From Cellulomonas sp. RIT-PI-Y (GTDB taxonomy: Bacteria; Actinomycetota; Actinomycetes; Actinomycetales; Cellulomonadaceae): a stretch of DNA of 34,666 nt. Below the pieces are notes generated by a model. The model was not told the origin of the DNA. It worked only from the letters and a program-made list of their open reading frames with translations, and ran no database searches. Below are positions 16,987 to 23,826 of the stretch, piece after piece; positions within the stretch are counted from its first letter, which is position 1, and each line of letters begins with the position of its first letter. The stretch is from NCBI RefSeq assembly GCF_025642745.1, contig NZ_JANZKP010000038.1, forward strand, positions 1 through 34,666, written 5' to 3'. The position numbers were made by a program, and so were the translations under genes.

Positions 16987-17036
16987 TTAGGTGAGGCTTA
17001 CCTCAGACAGTAGAGAGCGCTGGTCGGTTGGCGCAA
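16987..17036 (-). promoter_or_regulatory. IdeR/DtxR iron box and promoter of the siderophore operon
   Basis: TTAGGTGAGGCTTACCTCA at 16987-17005 matches the DtxR/IdeR 19-bp consensus (TTAGGTTAGGCTAACCTAA) at 16 positions. On the minus strand a -35-like TTGCGC (17036-17031), 18 bases and a -10 TACTGT (17012-17007) precede it, so the box covers the start of transcription, as expected for iron-dependent repression. Confidence 0.8.
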
Positions 17037-17102
17037 TCGCGTGGTTGGGACGTGTGGCATCGCCAACGGGACAAAGGACCACCGGATCCGAGGTCGACGA
17101 CC

Positions 17103-17921
17103 TCAGGCCCCCGGCCGGAACGCCCCCGGCGTCAGGCCGGTCTCCCGCCGGAACGCGGCCCCGAACGCGCTGGCCGAGCGGTAGCCCACCGCCTCGGCGA
17201 CCACCTCCACCGTCTCCCCCGCGCCGAGCAGCAGCACCGCCCGCTGGGTCCGCACCGTCGCCTGCCACCGACCGAAGCTCAGCCCGGTCTCGGCCCGGAA
17301 CGCCCGGGTCAGGGTGCGCGGGCTGACCCCGAGCTCGGCCGACCACTCGGCCAGCGCGCGCGGGTCACCCGGATCCGACGTCACCGCCGCGACCACCGGG
17401 GCGAGCAGCGCGCTCTGCGGCAGCCGGACCGCGACCTCGTGCGCGGCCGGGGTCAGCACGTCGATCACCATGCGCTCGGTCAACGCCCGGGAGTCCGCTG
17501 TCAGGTCGGGCTCGGTCAACCGGTCGAGCAGCAGCCGGAGCAGGGCGGTCACCTCGATCGCCACCGGACCGGGCGCCAGCGGCGGCACCGCGTGCACCCC
17601 GAACTGCGCGGTCCGGTACCAGGTCCCGGCCGGGCCGTGCGCGGTGTGCAGGGTCCCGGCCGGGAGCCAGAGCCCGATGGTCGGCGTGATCGCCCAGGTC
17701 CGGGCATCGACGGTCGCGCTGGACGCTCCGCGCAGGTTCCAGAGCAGCTCGTGCGTGGGGTGCGCGTGCGGGGGCCACAGGGTGTCCCGGTCCAGCAGCT
17801 CGTCCATCGGATGGATCACATACGGCACCGGCACCGACCCGGCGGCGAACACCGGCAGCTCCCGGCGGTCGACGGGCGGGCGCTCCGACCGTGCGGTCAC
17901 GCCCGCCCGTCGACCGGTCAT
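17103..17921 (-). CDS. AraC-family transcriptional regulator
   Basis: A 272-residue regulator with an N-terminal cupin sensing domain (around PPHAHPTHELLWNLRG and LWLPAGTLHTAHGP) and a C-terminal pair of helix-turn-helix motifs: LAEWSAELGVSPRTLTRAFRAETG and VEVVAEAVGYRSASAFGAAFRRETG, of which the second is the AraC signature. The last residues are TPGAFRPGA. It lies just upstream of the iron operon on the same strand and is a candidate activator of siderophore uptake, as AraC proteins are next to similar operons. The ATG lies two bases after the stop of the lipoprotein gene, so the two are probably co-transcribed. A short GAGGTCG/CGACCTC hairpin spans its stop codon. Confidence 0.85.
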   Translation of the reverse strand: MTGRRAGVTARSERPPVDRRELPVFAAGSVPVPYVIHPMDELLDRDTLWPPHAHPTHELLWNLRGASSATVDARTWAITPTIGLWLPAGTLHTAHGPAGTWYRTAQFGVHAVPPLAPGPVAIEVTALLRLLLDRLTEPDLTADSRALTERMVIDVLTPAAHEVAVRLPQSALLAPVVAAVTSDPGDPRALAEWSAELGVSPRTLTRAFRAETGLSFGRWQATVRTQRAVLLLGAGETVEVVAEAVGYRSASAFGAAFRRETGLTPGAFRPGA

Positions 17922-17922
17922 C

Positions 17923-18687
17923 TCAGAACAGCCCCGTGACCAGCTGGCTCGGGTCCGGCGCCGCGATGTCGACGTCCTTGCCGAAGTCCGCGTAGCTGAT
18001 CGACACGTCCGTGCCCTCCACGCTGTAGCTCATCCGCACGGTGCGATCCTGGTCGTCCAGCCAGTAGTCGTAGCCGAAGGAGTCGCCCATCGCGGCGACC
18101 ACGGCCGGATCGGCGCCGTCGAGCTTCGACGGGTCCACGGTGACCAGGTAGTGCGTGGTCGCGATCCCCTCGACGGTCTCCTCGCCCACCGGCTCCACGG
18201 TCGTGATGGCGCCCTGCAGGCTCTCGATCTGGGTGCGGGCATCGGTCTGCGCCATCAGGTCCTCGACCGAGTCGGCGCCCAGCTCCTCCGGGGACACCTC
18301 CTGGTACTGCCCGTCCATGCCCATGAACACCTGGCCGCCGACCAGGATCATGTCGAAGGACATGCCCATCATCGAGTAGGTGACCTCCATGTCCATCGAG
18401 GTCTTGGCCATCCGGACCGAGCCGGCCATCTCGATGGTCTGCCCCTGGGTGCCCATCTGCATGTCCATCGACATCGTCTCCGCGGCCACCAGGGCCGCGA
18501 CCGAGCGCTGGGCGAAGTTCTCCGCCGTCAGGCCGGTGACCTCCTCCTCGGCGACCGCCGGGGTCGGGGCCGCGCTGGTGGTGCCGTCGTCGGTGGCCGG
18601 CTCGCTCTGGTCGCCGGAACAGGCGGTCAGACCGAGCACGGCGACCGTGCCGAGGGTCAGGGCCGCGAGGCCGCGATGGAAACGCAT
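17923..18687 (-). CDS. methionine-rich lipoprotein, LppX/LprG-like fold suspected
   Basis: A 254-residue lipoprotein: signal peptide with lipobox LTAC (Cys23), an acidic Thr/Ser/Ala linker, then a domain with alternating strands (FAQRSVAALVAAETMSMDM, YSMMGMSFDMILVGGQVF, GYDYWLDDQDRTVRMSY). About 14 methionines fall within some 65 residues. The strand pattern and DDQDRTVRM segment recall LppX/LprG/LolA-type lipid-binding lipoproteins, whose cavity strands are hydrophobic; a metal-binding role of the Met cluster is the alternative. The earlier in-frame starts are rejected because the signal peptide begins at ATG 18687, which has GGGGGA five bases upstream. That sequence can pair with the CCCCC after it, possibly limiting translation. 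Confidence 0.78.
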   Translation of the reverse strand: MRFHRGLAALTLGTVAVLGLTACSGDQSEPATDDGTTSAAPTPAVAEEEVTGLTAENFAQRSVAALVAAETMSMDMQMGTQGQTIEMAGSVRMAKTSMDMEVTYSMMGMSFDMILVGGQVFMGMDGQYQEVSPEELGADSVEDLMAQTDARTQIESLQGAITTVEPVGEETVEGIATTHYLVTVDPSKLDGADPAVVAAMGDSFGYDYWLDDQDRTVRMSYSVEGTDVSISYADFGKDVDIAAPDPSQLVTGLF

Positions 18688-18755
18688 GGGGGTCCCCCTA
18701 GGTGGTGGTGGTCCGGACCGACCGGGTGGCCGATCCGAGCTGGGAGGATGTCGGC

Positions 18756-19604
18756 ATGCCGACACCCGCTCCGGTCCTCGTCCCGCCCAGCCTGCCCGAC
18801 GTCGACCGGATCCGGTTGATCGCCACCGACATGGACGGGTCCCTGCTCGACGGCGACGGGCGGATGCCCGACGGGATCTGGTCGCTGCTGGCTGAGCTCG
18901 ACCGACGTGACATCGCATTCTGCCCGGCGAGCGGCCGTCAGTTCGCGAACATCCGCGAGCAGATGGGTGACCGCGGGGCGGACTACGTGTGCATCGGGGA
19001 GAACGGCGCCTACGTCGGCCGCGGGGACGAGGTGCTGTCCACCACCGCGCTGCCGGACGGCGTCGTGCCCCGCGCGGTCGCGCACACCCGCGAGCTGGCG
19101 ACTGCCGGGCTGCCGGTCGGCGTGGTGGTGTCCGGTGCCCGTTCGGCCTACGTCGAGCGCCTCGACGGGGAGTTCGCGACGCAGGTGCGCAAGCACTACG
19201 CCGTGGTCACCGAGGTGCCGGACCTGACCCGGATCGACGACGTGCTGCTGAAGGTGGCCGTGCACGACGCGGGCTCCGTGGAGGAGCGCACCGCCCCGGC
19301 GTTCGCCGATCTGGCCGGTCCGGTCCGGGTCCTGGTCTCCGGGCAGCACTGGCTGGACCTGATGAGCCCGGAGGCGGACAAGGGCGTCGCCCTGCGCCGG
19401 GTGCAGGACGACCTGGGGATCGGTCCGGAGCACACGATGGCCTTCGGCGACTACCGCAACGACCTGGGGATGCTCGCCGCCGCCCGGTGGTCCTGCGCGA
19501 TGGACAACGCGCACCCGGACGTGCGAGCCGCGGCACGGTACGTGGTCCCCTCGAACGAGCGTGGCGGCGTGGTCGCGACCATCGCCGCGGTGCTCGGCCT
19601 CTGA
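18756..19604 (+). CDS. Cof-type HAD-IIB phosphatase
   Basis: A 282-residue HAD-superfamily hydrolase of the Cof/IIB type, which dephosphorylates sugar phosphates, FMN or pyridoxal phosphate. Motif I is ATDMDGSLLDGDGRMPDG, then CPASGRQFANI (motif II), a Lys in MSPEADKGVALRRVQ (motif III) and FGDYRNDLGML (motif IV). The alpha/beta cap lies between motifs II and III. ATG 18756 has GGGAGGA seven bases upstream; an ATG at 18748 is out of frame. It is divergent from the lipoprotein gene and is followed by strong hairpins. The substrate cannot be predicted. Confidence 0.88.
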   Translation: MPTPAPVLVPPSLPDVDRIRLIATDMDGSLLDGDGRMPDGIWSLLAELDRRDIAFCPASGRQFANIREQMGDRGADYVCIGENGAYVGRGDEVLSTTALPDGVVPRAVAHTRELATAGLPVGVVVSGARSAYVERLDGEFATQVRKHYAVVTEVPDLTRIDDVLLKVAVHDAGSVEERTAPAFADLAGPVRVLVSGQHWLDLMSPEADKGVALRRVQDDLGIGPEHTMAFGDYRNDLGMLAAARWSCAMDNAHPDVRAAARYVVPSNERGGVVATIAAVLGL

Positions 19605-19620
19605 CCGCAAACGACCGTCC

Positions 19621-19658
19621 GGGACGCGGGTCCGGGGACGTCACCGGACCCGCATCCC
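19621..19658. terminator. strong hairpin after the HAD gene
   Basis: Arms 19621-19635 and 19644-19658 pair over 15 positions with one mismatch (core CGGGTCCGG/CCGGACCCG) around an 8-base loop. It lies 17 bases after the stop codon. Confidence 0.65.
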
Positions 19659-19668
19659 ATGACTGGGT

Positions 19669-19700
19669 GTCCGGGCCGACGGGCGGGTGCCGACCCGGAC
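19669..19700. terminator. second hairpin in the convergent gap
   Basis: GTCCGGG (19669-19675) and CCCGGAC (19694-19700) form a 7-bp stem after the stronger hairpin. It may act as backup for the HAD transcript or serve the transcript from the opposite side. Confidence 0.35.
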
Positions 19701-19727
19701 GTCCGCGACGTTAACCAGCGCGCCGGG

Positions 19728-19811
19728 GCCTGTGACCTGCGGTGAGTGTCGACGAGGGCAAGTTTGAGGGTTCCGAGCGCTCGGGTGAGTACCACCCCCA
19801 GGTCACCAGGC
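19728..19811. other. structured, compositionally odd element at the end of the thioesterase gene
   Basis: GCCT-GTGACCTG (19728-19739) pairs with CAGGTCAC-C-AGGC (19799-19811), a 12-bp stem with one bulge that encloses about 60 bases. Inside are the palindrome CCGAGCGCTCGG (19773-19784) and a GGGTG/CACCC hairpin (19783-19797), plus the unusually A/T-rich GGCAAGTTTGAGGG. Neither strand shows the G/C third-position bias of local genes. The right arm covers the thioesterase stop codon. It may be a complex terminator, a dispersed repeat or a small RNA. Confidence 0.45.
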
Positions 19812-20243
19812 GTGCAGCTCGGGGCCCGCACCGGGGTAGCGCTCGAAGACCGCACGCTCCTGGTCGCTGAACGCCCGCGGTGCCAGGGTCATGCGGTCCA
19901 GCTGCACCATCCGGGACCGGGCGCGCAGGTACACCGCGCGCTCGTCGACGATCTCGTAGGCGAAGTCCACCGACGACCGTCCGATCCGCGGCACCCACAC
20001 CTCGACCGAGACCGGCTCCGGGCGGAAGGCCAGCGGCGCCAGGTAGTCGATCTCGTGCTTGACCACGACCAGCATCGAGTCGGTCGGGCGCCCGGCGGGG
20101 TCGACGCCCATGCTCGGGAAGAGCGCGAACCGGGCGTCGTCCAGGTAGCGCAGGTACGCCGCGTTGTTGACATGGGCGAACAGGTCGACGTCGGACCAGC
20201 GGACCTGCATGGTGACGCGGCCGCGAAGAGGGGTGGTGCTCAC
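19803..20243 (-). CDS. acyl-CoA thioesterase, 4-hydroxybenzoyl-CoA type (hotdog fold)
   Basis: A 146-residue single-hotdog thioesterase (YbgC/FcbC type) that hydrolyses acyl-CoA thioesters. The signature is VRWSDVDLFAHVNNAAYLRYLDDARF, whose Asp and the HVNN segment form the active site of this family. Later segments KHEIDYLAPLAFRPEPVSVEV and VDFAYEIVDERAVYLRARSRMV fit the fold. Length is normal for the family. GTG 20243 overlaps the stop of the VOC gene (GTGA), showing coupled translation; a -10-like TACCCT six bases upstream may also give a leaderless transcript. The substrate is unknown. Confidence 0.85.
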   Translation of the reverse strand: MSTTPLRGRVTMQVRWSDVDLFAHVNNAAYLRYLDDARFALFPSMGVDPAGRPTDSMLVVVKHEIDYLAPLAFRPEPVSVEVWVPRIGRSSVDFAYEIVDERAVYLRARSRMVQLDRMTLAPRAFSDQERAVFERYPGAGPELHAW

Positions 20244-20731
20244 GGCTCCAGGGTAGGCGCGCCGTCGGCCGCGGCGATCAGGGCGGCGATGTCCAGCTTG
20301 CCCATCGTCATCATGGCGGCGGTGGCGCGGGCGGCGCGGTCCGGATCGGGGTCGCCGAGCAGCTCGTGCAGCACCGGCGGGACGATCTGCCAGGACAGGC
20401 CGAAACGGTCGCACAGCCACCCGCACTGGCTGGGCTGTCCGCCGTCGGCGGTCAGGGCGTCCCAGAGCCGGTCGATCTCCTCCTGGGTGGGTGCATCCAC
20501 GACCAGAGAGAACGCCTCGTCCAAGGTGAAGGACGGGCCGCCGTTCAGCGCCTGCACCCGCTGGCCGTCGATCTCGAACTCGACCACCATCACCTCGCCC
20601 TCGGCCGAGCCGGGGACGTCACCACCGGACAGCACTGTGGTCAGGATCCGGGAGTTCGGGAACAGCGAGACGTAGAACGCCGCGGCCTCCTCGGCACGGT
20701 CGTGGAACCACAGGAACGGCGTGATGGCCAT
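20240..20731 (-). CDS. VOC-superfamily protein, PhnB-like
   Basis: A 163-residue protein of the vicinal-oxygen-chelate fold, PhnB/3-demethylubiquinone-methyltransferase-like group. It begins ITPFLWFHDRAEEAAAFYVSLFPNS and continues with VVEFEIDGQRVQALNGGPSF and FSLVVDAPTQEEIDRLWDAL, ending with the typical CGWLCDRFGLSWQIVP and MMTMGKLDIAAL. Members of this group rarely have a proven reaction; the annotated methyltransferase activity should not be assumed. GAGGAG precedes the ATG. It forms a two-gene unit with the thioesterase. Confidence 0.85.
   Translation of the reverse strand: MAITPFLWFHDRAEEAAAFYVSLFPNSRILTTVLSGGDVPGSAEGEVMVVEFEIDGQRVQALNGGPSFTLDEAFSLVVDAPTQEEIDRLWDALTADGGQPSQCGWLCDRFGLSWQIVPPVLHELLGDPDPDRAARATAAMMTMGKLDIAALIAAADGAPTLEP
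20250..20255 (-). promoter_or_regulatory. possible internal -10 for the thioesterase gene
   Basis: On the minus strand TACCCT is followed by GGAGCC and the GTG start, the same geometry as the leaderless genes here. The GGAG could equally be a ribosome-binding site for the coupled GTGA start. Confidence 0.25.
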
Positions 20732-20807
20732 GGCGGGCGCTCCTCGGGCGACGGTGCCGACGACGACTCGGGTCCGAGTCTCCGGCAGTCGCCCGGTTCC
20801 CGCACGA

Positions 20808-20846
20808 CGACGCCGCCCGCCCCGGCGATCGGGACGAGCGGCGTCG
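20808..20846 (-). terminator. hairpin after the surface protein gene
   Basis: CGACGCCGC (20808-20816) and GCGGCGTCG (20838-20846) form a perfect 9-bp stem about 15 bases past the stop codon of the minus-strand surface protein gene. Confidence 0.55.
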
Positions 20847-20861
20847 GGCGGGAACGAGCGC

Positions 20862-22661
20862 TCAGGCTGCCTGACGGCGGCGCAGGCGCGCGACCAGCAG
20901 GAACCCGGCGCCGGTGGCCAGCAGCGCGGCGACCAGACCGGTCAACGCCGCCGGGTCGGTCCCGGTGGTGGCCAGTTCCGCACGGGGGTCGGCGACCAGG
21001 ATCGGCACCTCGGCGACGCGACCGGAGTCGACACCGGTGGCGACGACGTGGTGCTGTCCGCCGGGCACACCGTCGGGCAGGTCCACGACCAGGACGGCGA
21101 TCCCGTCGGCGCCGGCCACCGCGGTGCCGAGGAACACCGGCTCGGAGTGCAGGACGAACCGCACGGTCTCACCGGGGACGAAGCCCTCGGCCCGCAGCGT
21201 GACCCGCGCACCGGGCCGGGCCAGCGACCTGTCGGTGGAGACCACCGGGTTCGCCGGGGCGAGCACCGGGGAGACGATCGGCGCCGGGGTGGCCTCCGGG
21301 ACCGTGACCACCGGGGTGGCGGGCTTCGGGGTGACCGGCGTGGTCGGGGTGGTCGGGGTCGGGTCCACCGGAGTGGTGGCGGGCGCGGAGATGACCAGGC
21401 TCTGCTCGACCGAGTCGGTCTGCGCGTACGGCCAGTCGCCGCCGCCGGAGTAGTGCGCCAGCAGGCGGTACTCGCCGACCGGCAGGAGATCGGTGGTGAG
21501 CGTGACCGTGCCGTCGGTCAGCACCCCGGCGCTGACGCTGTCCGGGTAGTGGCCCGGCCGGTAGACGATCAGCTGGACGCCGCCGCCCGGGACCGGCAGA
21601 CCCGCGGCGGGTGCAGCGACCGTGACGGTGGCGGTGATCCCGGCGGTGGTGGTGCCGGTCTTCGGGGCGTCCACGGTGACCACGGGCGCGGTGACCACCG
21701 GCGCGGGGACCGGGGTCAGGGACACGTCCTGGTACGAGGAGCTGCGGTCGGTGTAGTGCTCGTCGCCGAAGTACACCGCGTAGACGTCCGCGATGCCGGT
21801 GTGCGTGACCGTGAGGTTCGCCGTGGCCACGCCGTTCACCAGCGGCACCCGGCCGAGGACCGCGCCCTCGCTGTACCGGAACTCGACCTCACCGGTCGGG
21901 GTCGGGCCGCCCGGGGTGCCGGTGACGGTGGCGGTGGCCGGGAAGGCGGCATTGGCGTAGGCGTTCGCCGGCACCTGGAGGGTCACGGTGGGCTGCGCCT
22001 TGACCTGCTGCTGCGGGAGGTCCACCGTCACCGTGTTGGAGGTGGAGTCCTGGAAGGCCCAGGTGTTCGAGCGGTAGATCGCGGAGACCACGACCTGCGG
22101 CTGGTCCCAGTAGGTGGAAGAGATCGTGGCGACCCCGTCGCGCACCTGGACGGCGTCCCGGAGAGCTCCGTTGAGGTAGACCTCCACGTACCCGGTGGGC
22201 GTGCCGGCGCCGCTGGTGACGGTCACGCTGCCCGTGATCGCACCGCCCTGCTGGGTCGGTGCGGTCGCCTGCAGCACGGAGGCCGTGGTGGCCCCTTGGA
22301 CCGCCACATAGGCGATCGACCAGCCGGAGGGGTCGTCCTCGAAGAGGCAGCGGGCCTGGAACCAGCCGCCGTTCTGGAACGCGACCGGGATCTCGAAGAG
22401 GGCGTTCGCGTCGTCCCGGCCCGTCGGCTGGGCGGTCGACCAGGTGTCGGGCGCGTCCGAGGTGTGCCACTCGAGACCGAGGGCGGTGGGGTCCGCGCAG
22501 CTGACGTCGACGGTCACGGACTCGCCACGGTTGACGGTCCCGATGGGCTGGATGACCGGCGCGGGGATGTCCGCGAACGCGGTGCCGATGCCGAGCGGCG
22601 CGAGGATCGCTGCCAGCGCGAGCACCAGCCCGGCGCGACGGCCGGTGGAGGTGTGTGCCAC
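20862..22661 (-). CDS. sortase-anchored surface protein with Ig-like repeats
   Basis: A 599-residue exported protein. A signal peptide (hydrophobic LVLALAAILAPLGIG, cleavage near AFA-DIP) leads to a first domain with paired cysteines, then at least three Ig-like repeats (for example GTPTGYVEVYLNGALRD, PTPTGEVEFRYSEGAVLG, VPGGGVQLIVYRPG), each ending in a strand such as VYAVYFGDEHY. A Pro/Thr linker (TPTTPTTPVTPKPATP) precedes a last beta domain (GARVTLRAEGFVPGETVRF). The C-terminus is LATTG (563-567), a hydrophobic helix and RLRRRQAA, the cell-wall sorting signal typical of class E sortases. GTG 22661 is chosen for AGGAG five bases upstream. No sortase gene is in the window. Role: probably adhesion or wall scaffold. 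Confidence 0.85.
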   Translation of the reverse strand: MAHTSTGRRAGLVLALAAILAPLGIGTAFADIPAPVIQPIGTVNRGESVTVDVSCADPTALGLEWHTSDAPDTWSTAQPTGRDDANALFEIPVAFQNGGWFQARCLFEDDPSGWSIAYVAVQGATTASVLQATAPTQQGGAITGSVTVTSGAGTPTGYVEVYLNGALRDAVQVRDGVATISSTYWDQPQVVVSAIYRSNTWAFQDSTSNTVTVDLPQQQVKAQPTVTLQVPANAYANAAFPATATVTGTPGGPTPTGEVEFRYSEGAVLGRVPLVNGVATANLTVTHTGIADVYAVYFGDEHYTDRSSSYQDVSLTPVPAPVVTAPVVTVDAPKTGTTTAGITATVTVAAPAAGLPVPGGGVQLIVYRPGHYPDSVSAGVLTDGTVTLTTDLLPVGEYRLLAHYSGGGDWPYAQTDSVEQSLVISAPATTPVDPTPTTPTTPVTPKPATPVVTVPEATPAPIVSPVLAPANPVVSTDRSLARPGARVTLRAEGFVPGETVRFVLHSEPVFLGTAVAGADGIAVLVVDLPDGVPGGQHHVVATGVDSGRVAEVPILVADPRAELATTGTDPAALTGLVAALLATGAGFLLVARLRRRQAA

Positions 22662-22772
22662 GGGGGCTCCTGACGGGTGCACGCCGCGCCAGCGCGACGG
22701 CGCCGACCATCGGCGCGAACCACCTATCGCCCGGCTGGACCACCCTCTGAGAACCCCCCGGGTGCTACCACC

Positions 22773-22826
22773 TGTCAGCGGGTGTCAGCGCGATGTCAGA
22801 GTGCTGCAAGCGACCCGGCGCACGAT
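22773..22826 (+). promoter_or_regulatory. three phased TGTCAG repeats and -10 of the DrrAB operon
   Basis: TGTCAG occurs at 22773, 22783 and 22794, spacing 10 and 11 bases, that is one helical turn, with an inverted copy CTGACA at 22844-22849 inside the gene start. CACGAT at 22821-22826 is a -10 candidate seven bases before ATG 22834 (leaderless). Head-to-tail sites with 11-base period are typical of OmpR/PhoP-type response regulators. The divergent surface protein gene could share this control. Confidence 0.5.
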
Positions 22827-22833
22827 CGCTGCC

Positions 22834-23826
22834 ATGACCACAACTGACACCCCCTGGGCCGTGCAGGCCCGCGGTCTGGTGAAGACCTTCGGTGAGAACC
22901 GCGCGGTCGACGGCATCGACCTCGACATCCGGACCGGCGCCGTCTACGGCGTGCTCGGCCCGAACGGCGCCGGGAAGACCACCACCATCCGGATGCTCGC
23001 CACCCTGCTGAAGCCGGACGCCGGCACCGCGACCGTCTTCGGTCGTGACGTGCGCGCCGAACCGCAGGCCGTCCGCCGCCTGATCGGCGTGACCGGCCAG
23101 TACGCCTCGGTGGACGAGGGTCTGTCCGCCACCGAGAACCTGGTGCTGTTCGCCCGGTTGCACGGCCTGTCCCGGCGGGACTCGCAGCGGATCGCCGCGT
23201 CCCTGCTGGAGGAGTTCGGCCTGTCCGAGGCCGCCGCCCGTCCGCTGAAGAACTTCTCCGGTGGCATGCGCCGACGCCTCGACCTGGCCGCCTCGCTGAT
23301 CGCGCGGCCGCCGCTGATCTTCCTGGACGAGCCCACCACCGGCCTGGACCCGCGCACCCGCCTGCAGATGTGGGACACCGTGCGCAGCCTGATCGACGGC
23401 GGCTCCACCGTCCTGCTCACCACCCAGTACCTGGACGAGGCCGACCAGCTCGCCGAGCGGATCGCCGTGATCGACCGCGGCATCGTGGTGGCCGAGGGCA
23501 CCGGCGCCGAGCTCAAGGCCTCGGTCGGCACCGCCCGGCTGCAGCTGGGCCTGGCGGACGAGTCCGACCTGCCGGAGGCGGTCCGTCTGGCCACCGCGGT
23601 GCTGGGCGTGGCTCCGGTGCTCGCGCCGGACGGCCGGCTGACCGCCCCGGTGCCTGCCGCGGACTCCGCGGGCGAGGTGCTCGTCGCGCTGCGCTCGGCC
23701 GGGATCCACCTGGCCGACGTCGCCGTGCAGCAGCCCACTCTCGACGAGGTCTTCCTCACCCTCACCGGTCGGCCCGCCAGCGCCGACACCACCACCCCTG
23801 CGCTCCCGGAGGAGGTCCTCGCATGA
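22834..23826 (+). CDS. DrrA-type ABC exporter, ATP-binding protein
   Basis: A 330-residue ATPase of the daunorubicin-resistance (DrrA) group, ABC-2 exporters of drugs or lipids. Walker A is LGPNGAGKTTTIRML, the Q-loop is GVTGQYASVDEGLSATENL, the signature NFSGGMRRRLDLAASL, Walker B PLIFLDEPTTGLD, and the H-loop region LLTTQYLDEADQLAE. The C-terminal extension with QQPTLDEVFLTLTG is the DrrA-specific regulatory tail. The ATG follows a -10-like CACGAT by seven bases and lacks a Shine-Dalgarno sequence. It overlaps the permease gene by ATGA. The exported compound is unknown. Confidence 0.9.
   Translation: MTTTDTPWAVQARGLVKTFGENRAVDGIDLDIRTGAVYGVLGPNGAGKTTTIRMLATLLKPDAGTATVFGRDVRAEPQAVRRLIGVTGQYASVDEGLSATENLVLFARLHGLSRRDSQRIAASLLEEFGLSEAAARPLKNFSGGMRRRLDLAASLIARPPLIFLDEPTTGLDPRTRLQMWDTVRSLIDGGSTVLLTTQYLDEADQLAERIAVIDRGIVVAEGTGAELKASVGTARLQLGLADESDLPEAVRLATAVLGVAPVLAPDGRLTAPVPAADSAGEVLVALRSAGIHLADVAVQQPTLDEVFLTLTGRPASADTTTPALPEEVLA

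Noticed and set aside
16973..16990. A minus-strand mini-ORF ATG-CGC-TGC-TGA in the siderophore operon leader, as another cysteine leader
   Set aside because: Only three codons, no ribosome-binding site and no resemblance to the known leader family; iron control by the IdeR-like box explains the region.
19711..19855. Minus-strand reading frame through 19715-19800 (segment LTRALGTLKLALVDTHRR) as a small protein
   Set aside because: Third codon positions are not G/C biased and no start with ribosome-binding site is present; a folded non-coding element fits better.
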